Of a stretch of 5,033 nucleotides of DNA, positions 1 to 5,033 are shown piece by piece (position 1 is the stretch's first letter; each line of letters opens with the position of its first letter). The notes under the pieces are model-generated. The model worked only from the letters and a program-made list of their open reading frames with translations, was not told the DNA's origin and searched no databases. The stretch spans positions 1 to 5,033 of the forward strand of contig CAZDET010000131.1 in assembly GCA_964504335.1 (NCBI GenBank). The letters run 5' to 3'. The DNA is from CAZDET01 sp964504335 (GTDB lineage: Bacteria > Bacteroidota > Bacteroidia > Chitinophagales > Saprospiraceae). The position numbers and the translations under genes were made by a program.

Positions 1-54
1 CAACACAAGGAAGTATCCGCAGACTTGGAGGCAATGCGGGAGCGGCTGGGATGA
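1..54 (+). CDS. C-terminal end of an unidentified upstream protein (partial)
   Basis: Reading from the first base, the frame is open for 17 codons and stops at TGA 52-54. It gives a charged, helix-like tail (QHKEVSADLEAMRERLG). The composition suits a protein C-terminus ending in an amphipathic helix, and the position just upstream of a same-strand gene fits. The other two forward frames are also open here but give less protein-like peptides, so frame choice rests on composition only. The fragment is too short to name the product or family. Confidence 0.45.
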   Translation, partial: QHKEVSADLEAMRERLG

Positions 55-144
55 GGAATTTCACCCGTTTGCCCTGATTAATCTCTCCCACCAACCTGCC
101 CGATGGCACTAGCTTGCCGCCATATACTAAACGGCTTGCCGCTA

Positions 145-1983
145 ATGCAGATAGTGCTCCTTATATTCTTCATCACCATCGTCCTGTTCATCTGGGGAAA
201 ATACCCTCCGGATATCGTGGCCCTGTTGTCGCTACTGTTGTTGTTCCTGTCCGGAATAATTGATCAGGGCGAAGCACTCAGCGGATTCAGCAACCCCACC
301 GTCGTCATGATCGCCGCGCTGTTCATCATCGGCGAAGGACTTGCCTCGACGGGTTGGACGGCCCTGGCCGCCCAGCAATTTATCCGCTGGGCCGGTGCCA
401 GTACTTCCAAAATGGTGGTGATCCTGACGCTCGGCTCCGGCGCACTATCCGGCTTCGTCAGCAATACCGGAACGGTTGCCACGCTGCTGCCCGTTACCGT
501 TTCCTCCGCCTGGAAGATTGGTATCGTGCCCTCGAAAATGCTCATGCCCGTCGCATTCGGCTCCAATACCGGAGGGTTGCTTACCCTGACCGGCACCCCG
601 CCCAATATTATTGCAAGCAACGCACTGCTGGAAAATGGATTGGAGGGCTTTTCCTTTTTTGAATTTGCCCTGATCGGCCTGCCCCTTCTCCTCGTGGCGG
701 TGCTGTTCATCCGGTTTTGGGGATACCAGTTGTTGCCGAACTACGAAACCAAAAGTCGGCCCGTCTCGATCGACTCAGAGATATCTAAATACCTCGAAGA
801 CTACAGTATCGATGGCACCATCTATCGGCTCCGCATCCGGTCGATGTCGCCAATGATCAACACCAAAATCGAGGATTGGAAGTTGGAAGAAAAATACCAA
901 CTCTCCATTTTGAGAATCAAACGGCGGCATCCCCATCTTTTTAAAGGAATTCCGGAATACGTCGAATTTCCCACCCCCAAAACTGAATTGTACTACCACG
1001 ACATCATCACGGTACAGGGCCGTTCGGCCGATATCGACCGGCTTATGGTTGACCTAAGCCTGGGCCTGCTTCCAATCGATTCGATGAAAACGGAATTAAA
1101 GGAAAGCCTGATCAACCAGGAAGTAGGCATGGCCGAGGTCATTGTTACGCCTCGCTCCTTCTTCGTCGGAAAACAACTTCCCATGGGGAGTTATCTCGAA
1201 AAACTGGATATTCAACTGCTCGGCATTTCCCGAAACAACCAGGCCTTAAGCGCCCCCTATCCAAAATTTCAGCCGGGAGATGCCCTGATTGTACGCGGTA
1301 CCTGGCAAAACATCGAACAGCTGCACGAACTGTACGAAAACCTGGTCATTTCCGGCCAGCCGGAATGGATGTCAAAGGATGTCGACCAACTAACCTATAA
1401 GTCCTGGATCGCTCTAGGCAGCTTGGTGCTGATGGTAGTGTGCCTGGTCGGCAATTGGCTCCCCGGATCGGTCGCTGCCCTGGTGTCCGCGGCAATTGTC
1501 GTGTTGAGTCGATGTGTACCCCTTTCGAAAATTTACCGGAGCATCAGCTGGGGGTCAGTCATCATGATCGCGGCAATGATTCCGATGGGTACGGCCCTGC
1601 AGAAAACCGGCCTTGCCCAATTGGTAGCGGATAGCCTGGTGGGATATCTGGGCACCATCGGCCCCGTAGTAGTGCTCGGCGGCATCTTTATTCTGACCGC
1701 CCTGTTCAGCCAAACCATCAACAATTCGGCCACCGCAGTACTGATGGCTCCCATCGCCATTCTCGCCGCGCAGAACCTGGCCGTTTCCCCCCAACCTTTT
1801 ATGATTATGGTGGCCATTAGTGCCTCCACTTCTTTCCTGACTCCCGTCGGAACCACGACCAACGCGATGGTCATGACCGCCGGTGGTTATAAATTTATGG
1901 ATTACGTAAGGTTGGGAAGTCCATTATTAGTGCTATTTTTTCTGATCTCAATGATATTAGTCCCATTGATCTGGCCTTTTTGA
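145..1983 (+). CDS. SLC13/DASS family anion permease with two central RCK_C (TrkA-C) domains
   Basis: Inner-membrane secondary transporter of the divalent anion:Na+ symporter superfamily, whose members carry sulfate or di/tricarboxylates, usually with Na+. Numbering is from the ATG at 145 (612 residues). The N-terminal half has hydrophobic segments at about 1-17, 22-39, 50-67, 90-113, 131-160 and 174-196. It includes an SNT motif at 106-108 and a second SNTGG...TGTPPNI stretch at 140-155. Residues about 220-405 are soluble and look like two tandem RCK_C domains (about 223-309 and 327-399), each ending in a 'GD/HD-x-[IL]-x-V-x-G' type strand. The C-terminal half (about 418-611) is again membrane-embedded, with SQTINNSATAVLMAPI at 522-537. 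A segment at 560-576 (ASTSFLTPVGTTTNAMV) fits the classical SLC13 signature as I remember it. An in-frame ATG at 103 would add 14 mostly non-hydrophobic residues. I prefer 145 because the first membrane helix starts directly there. Substrate cannot be read from sequence: RCK_C-bearing members are often sulfate-type, but the adjacent pckA would suit a C4-dicarboxylate. Confidence 0.9.
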   Translation: MQIVLLIFFITIVLFIWGKYPPDIVALLSLLLLFLSGIIDQGEALSGFSNPTVVMIAALFIIGEGLASTGWTALAAQQFIRWAGASTSKMVVILTLGSGALSGFVSNTGTVATLLPVTVSSAWKIGIVPSKMLMPVAFGSNTGGLLTLTGTPPNIIASNALLENGLEGFSFFEFALIGLPLLLVAVLFIRFWGYQLLPNYETKSRPVSIDSEISKYLEDYSIDGTIYRLRIRSMSPMINTKIEDWKLEEKYQLSILRIKRRHPHLFKGIPEYVEFPTPKTELYYHDIITVQGRSADIDRLMVDLSLGLLPIDSMKTELKESLINQEVGMAEVIVTPRSFFVGKQLPMGSYLEKLDIQLLGISRNNQALSAPYPKFQPGDALIVRGTWQNIEQLHELYENLVISGQPEWMSKDVDQLTYKSWIALGSLVLMVVCLVGNWLPGSVAALVSAAIVVLSRCVPLSKIYRSISWGSVIMIAAMIPMGTALQKTGLAQLVADSLVGYLGTIGPVVVLGGIFILTALFSQTINNSATAVLMAPIAILAAQNLAVSPQPFMIMVAISASTSFLTPVGTTTNAMVMTAGGYKFMDYVRLGSPLLVLFFLISMILVPLIWPF

Positions 1984-2017
1984 GTTATTCATTTTTTCGA
2001 ACCATCAAACTTGAAGA

Positions 2018-3640
2018 ATGAGCATTACCACCAACACAGATTTGAGTAGATACGGCTTACAGAACGTAACCGCCCGCTGGAACTTGTCTTCCGAAGAACT
2101 CCAGCGCATCACCATCGAAAAGGGAATGGGCCAGGAGACCTCCAACGGCACCCTGGCAATCAATACCGGTAAATTCACCGGACGTTCCCCCCAGGATCGC
2201 TTCCTGGTAGAGGATGATTATACCCGCGATCACGTAAACTGGGGGCGAATCAATAAGCCCATTTCCCCCGAACACTTCGACCAATTGTACGACAACGTGA
2301 TCAATTACCTGAACGGCAAGGAAGTCTTCGTGCGGGATGCCGCTGTCGGTGCCGCCCCCGACTACCAGTACAACATACGGGCGATTACCGAATACCCCTG
2401 GTCCAATCTCTTCCTGATCAACATGTTCCTGCGGCTCGACGAAGAGCAACTCAACGCGTTCGAAGAAGATTGGCTGGTCGTATGCGCCCCGGGCTATTCG
2501 GCCGATGATCCCAAAAAGTACGGCCTGCGCCAGGGCAACTTCTCCATCCTCAACTTCACCAGAAAGATTGCGCTGGTTGCCGGCTCCGCCTACACCGGGG
2601 AAATGAAGAAGGGCATCTTTGCCGCCCTCAACATGATCCTCCCGCTGGAGCGCAACGTATTGCCCATGCACTGCTCCGCCAACGTTGGGGCACAAGGGGA
2701 TACCGCCCTCTTCTTCGGCCTGTCCGGAACCGGAAAAACCACCCTCTCAGCCGACCCCGATCGCAAGCTCATCGGCGACGACGAACACGGCTGGACTGCC
2801 GATAATATCATTTTCAACTTCGAGGCGGGCTGCTACGCCAAAGCCATCGACTTAACCGAAGAAAGCGAACCCGATATCTACCGCGCAATTCGGCCAGGGG
2901 CCTTGTTGGAAAACATCGTATTCAAGGAAGGCACGAATGAAGTCGATTATGCCGATAGTTCCATCACTCAAAACACCCGGGTCAGCTACCCAATCTACCA
3001 CATCGACAACATTCAGCAGCCCTCTTACGCGGGCAACCCGACCAACATTTTCTTCCTTACCTGCGATGCGTTTGGGGTGTTGCCTCCCATTTCGAAGCTG
3101 ACCCCCGGTCAGGCAGCCTACCACTTCATTTCGGGTTATACGGCCAAAGTTGCCGGAACAGAGGCGGGTGTCGATGAGCCGATCCCCTCCTTCTCCGCCT
3201 GCTTTGGTGAGCCCTTCATGCCCCTCCACCCCACCGTCTACGCCGAGATGTTGAGCAAAAAGATGGAAGAAGCCGGCGTGGATGTCTGGTTGGTCAATAC
3301 CGGCTGGAGCGGCGGCCCCTACGGCGTCGGTTCCCGCATGAAGCTGAAGTATACCCGCGCCATGATTTCAGCCGCGATGGAGGGCAAGTTCAAAGACGTG
3401 GATTACGAACAGCATCCCATCTTCGGCTTGTTTATGCCCAAGTTTTGCCCGGGCGTCCCAACTGAAATTTTGAATCCAATTAATACCTGGCTGCAAAAGG
3501 GAGCCTACATCAGCAAATCGATTCAATTGGCCCATTTCTTCCACGTGAATTTCGACAAATTCGCCAGCCAAGCCTCACAGCACATCGTTGAAGGCGGCCC
3601 GCTCATCGATGAGCACCACCACCTGAATGAGCATGTGTAA
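2018..3640 (+). CDS. pckA: Phosphoenolpyruvate carboxykinase (ATP)
   Basis: Cytosolic enzyme converting oxaloacetate and ATP to phosphoenolpyruvate, CO2 and ADP, the first committed step of gluconeogenesis. In anaerobic or CO2-rich settings it can run in the carboxylating direction. At 540 residues it has the full family length. Motifs in order: substrate-binding GRSPQDRF at 55-62 (Arg56); Lys198 in MKKGIF and His218 in MHCSANVG, the expected Mn2+ ligands; the P-loop GLSGTGKTT at 234-242 (Lys240, Thr241); the metal-binding kinase-2 motif LIGDDEHGW at 251-259 (Asp254, Asp255); NTRVSYP at 319-325 with the conserved Arg321; and NTGWSGGPYGVGSRM at 427-441 near the adenine site. No catalytic residue is missing and there is no frameshift. 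The start follows the transporter stop by 34 bases. A weak GAAGA abuts the ATG, too close to act as a normal Shine-Dalgarno. The close spacing suggests co-transcription with the transporter. The C-terminus extends about ten residues beyond the usual GGP/AGP end with a histidine-rich tail (DEHHHLNEHV). Confidence 0.98.
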   Translation: MSITTNTDLSRYGLQNVTARWNLSSEELQRITIEKGMGQETSNGTLAINTGKFTGRSPQDRFLVEDDYTRDHVNWGRINKPISPEHFDQLYDNVINYLNGKEVFVRDAAVGAAPDYQYNIRAITEYPWSNLFLINMFLRLDEEQLNAFEEDWLVVCAPGYSADDPKKYGLRQGNFSILNFTRKIALVAGSAYTGEMKKGIFAALNMILPLERNVLPMHCSANVGAQGDTALFFGLSGTGKTTLSADPDRKLIGDDEHGWTADNIIFNFEAGCYAKAIDLTEESEPDIYRAIRPGALLENIVFKEGTNEVDYADSSITQNTRVSYPIYHIDNIQQPSYAGNPTNIFFLTCDAFGVLPPISKLTPGQAAYHFISGYTAKVAGTEAGVDEPIPSFSACFGEPFMPLHPTVYAEMLSKKMEEAGVDVWLVNTGWSGGPYGVGSRMKLKYTRAMISAAMEGKFKDVDYEQHPIFGLFMPKFCPGVPTEILNPINTWLQKGAYISKSIQLAHFFHVNFDKFASQASQHIVEGGPLIDEHHHLNEHV

Positions 3641-3692
3641 TAACCCGGCCTTCTGAACTCGGCGGTGTTCCACTGCGTTGGGAAACCATATT

Positions 3693-4070
3693 ATGAATCG
3701 AACTTATCATTTACTCGAGCACTTCGGAGTAGGAGGTCTTACCGCCGTCCTCCTCTCCGGAGCGCTCAACGGCTTATTTACCGAGGAAACCTCAAATACA
3801 CAATCCCTCACCCTCCTACTCATCGGCATCGGACTTTCCGCACTTTGGCTATTCGCCATTTCGAGAATCAAACGCGGCGACATGTCCGACGCCCAGCGAG
3901 AGGCCGAATGGCGGTGGGGCTTGCGCCACTTTGCAATCGGCCTGGTTGTCGGGGGGATTGCCGTAAATCTCGAATCGCTCACCGGATGGCCTCCCGCCTC
4001 CTGGCTTGGCATGACCCTCGGTGTCGGCGGGTACCTACTGTATTTCTTTTTCTTCCTTCCAGCAAAATAG
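3693..4070 (+). CDS. Small four-helix integral membrane protein of unknown function
   Basis: Unrecognised protein of 125 residues. Hydrophobic segments lie at about 10-29, 38-58, 78-97 and 103-122. The loop between the second and third (RIKRGD...EAEWRWGLRH, 59-79) is rich in charge. The basic residues in that loop, near the N-terminus and at the extreme C-terminus (LPAK) all fall on one side, which predicts four membrane spans with both ends in the cytoplasm. The two outer loops (FTEETSNTQS and ESLTGWPPAS) are acidic or neutral, as the positive-inside rule expects. An in-frame TTG at 3678 would add five residues; the ATG at 3693 is the simpler start. The gene follows pckA by 52 bases with no clear terminator between, so it may share its transcript. 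An overlapping frame beginning with GTG at 3665 gives an Arg/His-rich peptide without membrane character and is judged a shadow. No function can be assigned. Confidence 0.8.
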   Translation: MNRTYHLLEHFGVGGLTAVLLSGALNGLFTEETSNTQSLTLLLIGIGLSALWLFAISRIKRGDMSDAQREAEWRWGLRHFAIGLVVGGIAVNLESLTGWPPASWLGMTLGVGGYLLYFFFFLPAK

Positions 4071-4126
4071 AACTGTTCCGCTCCCTCCAACCGGTGGCAA
4101 CCGCTTAAACCCGTGGAGAATACCTA

Positions 4127-4142
4127 TTGGCACCCATGCCAA
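4127..4142. repeat. Perfect inverted repeat, possible hairpin
   Basis: TTGGCA (4127-4132) and TGCCAA (4137-4142) are exact reverse complements around a four-base loop, 57 bases after the stop of the small membrane protein gene. It could end or stabilise the upstream transcript. However, the downstream bases are A-rich (AAGAAAAAG), not a T run, so it is not a standard intrinsic terminator. The half-sites also resemble the TTGGC-N-GCCAA style of a protein-binding palindrome. Function is unassigned. Confidence 0.35.
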
Positions 4143-4175
4143 GAAAAAGCTAGCTGAGTAAAAAACAACCCATTC

Positions 4176-4193
4176 GAAACACCGGAATGTTTC
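4176..4193. repeat. Perfect inverted repeat with a competing alternative pairing
   Basis: GAAACA (4176-4181) and TGTTTC (4188-4193) pair exactly around the six-base loop CCGGAA. CATTC (4171-4175) can instead pair with GAATG (4185-4189), which overlaps the first stem, so the two folds exclude each other. The element lies upstream of the promoter candidate for the next gene. It could therefore be an operator-type site, or the tail structure of the upstream transcript. No T run follows it. Confidence 0.35.
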
Positions 4194-4206
4194 TCCTAAG
4201 CAAAAA

Positions 4207-4238
4207 TTTGTTTCTTATTCAATTTTCGCCGTTCTTTG
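4207..4238 (+). promoter_or_regulatory. Weak candidate Bacteroidota-type promoter for the 4260 gene
   Basis: TTTG at 4207-4210 could serve as the -33 element. After a 20-base spacer, GTTCTTTG at 4231-4238 keeps the TTTG half of the TAnnTTTG -7 consensus of Bacteroidota but lacks its TA. The -7 element would end 21 bases before the ATG at 4260, giving a very short 5' leader. The surrounding A/T-rich tract (4201-4226) is unlike the GC-richer coding DNA and fits a promoter region. The match is partial and unverified. Confidence 0.3.
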
Positions 4239-4259
4239 CAGTAACGCAACTAATGGACA

Positions 4260-4955
4260 ATGAAAAAGCAAGCGGTCAGTCGGCAGTACAATTTTCCGGA
4301 TGCAGACATGTATTTACAGTGCGTCGAGCGCATCCGCTGTGCCCAGCGCGACCTGGCCGAATTTGAGAAGTACGGCTACGATGCGGGCCGCCTGAAGGGA
4401 TTCTTCAATCGCTGCGAGCAGTTCAAAAACCTCCCCGACGACGATGAGCTACTCGGCGATCAAATGGTGGTAACGGAGAAGAAATACGAAGCCGCCGAAC
4501 GCCTTAAGAGTGCCATCCGCTCAGTCATGACCCGCGTGGCCATGAAGTACAACAACCGCTCCGGCCGCTACCGCAAATTCGGCACCGCCAAAATGGGCGA
4601 TATGACCGATGCCCAACTCCTCTTCTGCGGCCGCCGCGTGATGCGCGTTGCCCGCGCCCAACTGGACTTCCTCGCCGACGTCGGCCTCAACGAGCAAGTC
4701 ATCCACCGCGTCCAGGATGCCTGCCAGCATTTCGAAACCGCCCTCAATATCCAACAAGACAAAGTCGCCGATCGCGACATCGCCGTCGAACGCCGCGTCG
4801 AATTCGGCAACCAACTCTACCAAGAGCTCGTCACCCTCTGCAACATCGGCAAAGACATCTGGGCCGATCGCGATCCCGTCAAGTACGAGAACTACACCAT
4901 CTACGAGAGCAATAACGAGCAAAAGAAAATTCGCAAACGGAAAACGGCCGGGTGA
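4260..4955 (+). CDS. Hypothetical soluble helical protein with an apparent internal duplication
   Basis: Unrecognised protein of 231 residues with no signal peptide or membrane segment, predicted by eye to be almost all alpha-helical and cytoplasmic. Two halves, about 17-108 and 119-215, align with only small gaps. Shared positions include Cys21/Cys123, Arg24/Arg126, Arg30/Arg132, Phe35/Phe137, Gly39/Gly142, Cys52/Cys155, Phe55/Phe158, Glu73/Glu177, Glu77/Glu181, Leu82/Leu186, Arg100/Arg204 and Tyr104/Tyr209. This suggests a duplicated helical-bundle module. The protein begins with a basic segment (MKKQAVSRQY) and ends with a lysine/arginine-rich tail (QKKIRKRKTAG), which could contact nucleic acid or another acidic partner; this is inference. 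The ATG at 4260 is preceded by A/T-rich sequence without a Shine-Dalgarno. An ATG at 4253 is in another frame and is not used. It is separated from the upstream genes by 189 bases and probably has its own promoter. No enzymatic motif was recognised. Confidence 0.85.
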   Translation: MKKQAVSRQYNFPDADMYLQCVERIRCAQRDLAEFEKYGYDAGRLKGFFNRCEQFKNLPDDDELLGDQMVVTEKKYEAAERLKSAIRSVMTRVAMKYNNRSGRYRKFGTAKMGDMTDAQLLFCGRRVMRVARAQLDFLADVGLNEQVIHRVQDACQHFETALNIQQDKVADRDIAVERRVEFGNQLYQELVTLCNIGKDIWADRDPVKYENYTIYESNNEQKKIRKRKTAG

Positions 4956-5033
4956 GGGTATTGGGAAATACAGGACTTATTGCTTCCTCTAAATTTTGAC
5001 TGTTATCAATTCATTTTGGTTTCTAATCCTAGT
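4956..5033. other. Intergenic tail with a weak hairpin, no gene seen
   Basis: After the TGA at 4953-4955 the sequence turns A/T-rich. GTATT (4958-4962) and AATAC (4967-4971) form a perfect five-base stem with a GGGA loop. It is followed by a mixed rather than uniform T-rich stretch, so a terminator is only possible. TTTG occurs at 4995-4998 and 5015-5018, but the spacing (16 bases apart including the motif) is too short for a convincing promoter. The window ends before any downstream gene start. Confidence 0.3.

Noticed and set aside
103..144. A 14-residue N-terminal extension of the transporter from the ATG at 103
   Set aside because: The extension (MALACRHILNGLPL) is not part of the first membrane helix and neither ATG has a Shine-Dalgarno. 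The ATG at 145 begins directly at the helix. The longer form cannot be fully excluded.
2057..2695. A 212-codon open frame antisense to pckA
   Set aside because: It lies entirely within the strongly conserved pckA coding region, has a Gly/Val-rich composition typical of a reverse-frame shadow, and matches no family I recognise.
3641..3692. A terminator between pckA and the small membrane protein gene
   Set aside because: I could not find a GC-rich inverted repeat followed by a T run in this gap.
3665..4108. A 147-codon frame overlapping the small membrane protein gene
   Set aside because: It starts with GTG and is rich in Arg, His and Pro with no domain or membrane character. The overlapping frame from 3693 gives clear membrane helices with positive-inside topology.
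4521..4922. A 133-codon antisense frame within the last gene, acidic and Ala/Val/Asp-rich
   Set aside because: The composition is the expected reverse-strand shadow of a codon-biased gene (GCC, GAC and CGC codons), and it has no independent start context.
4648..4992. A Ser/Thr/Pro-rich 114-codon + strand frame
   Set aside because: It starts at TTG inside the 4260 gene. Its low-complexity Ser/Thr/Pro content is a frame-shifted reading of the C-ending codons of the real gene.
4995..5018. Two TTTG motifs near the window end as a promoter
   Set aside because: Only 12 bases separate them, too short for a Bacteroidota -33/-7 pair, and no downstream gene is visible.

Overview
The window looks like ordinary chromosomal DNA from a member of the Bacteroidota, possibly a marine Saprospiria/Lewinella-like organism. 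The lineage is inferred from three things: GC is a little above 50%, the starts lack Shine-Dalgarno sequences and have A/T-rich leaders, and one possible Bacteroidota-type TTTG...TTTG promoter is present. All supported genes are on the + strand and tightly packed. No RNA gene, CRISPR array, insertion sequence, attachment site or prophage signal was seen.

Layout: bases 1-54 look like the last codons of an upstream gene. After a 90-base gap comes a 612-residue SLC13/DASS-type anion transporter (145-1983) with two soluble RCK_C-like domains between its membrane halves. Only 34 bases later is a complete ATP-dependent phosphoenolpyruvate carboxykinase, pckA (2018-3640), with all the recognisable catalytic motifs. 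After another 52 bases comes a small, unrecognised four-helix membrane protein (3693-4070). A 189-base intergenic region (4071-4259) holds two perfect inverted repeats and a weak promoter candidate. It precedes an unrecognised, soluble, mostly helical 231-residue protein (4260-4955) that appears to be an internal duplication. The last 78 bases hold no supported gene.

How the genes may work together: the short gaps and shared direction suggest that the transporter, pckA and perhaps the small membrane protein are co-transcribed. PEP carboxykinase turns oxaloacetate into phosphoenolpyruvate for gluconeogenesis. If the transporter carries C4-dicarboxylates, the pair would join substrate uptake to sugar synthesis. 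However, the RCK_C-containing branch of SLC13 also includes sulfate-type transporters, so the substrate is open. The last gene probably has its own promoter. I found no convincing novel multi-gene system. The most interesting items are the duplicated helical protein and the transporter-pckA pairing.
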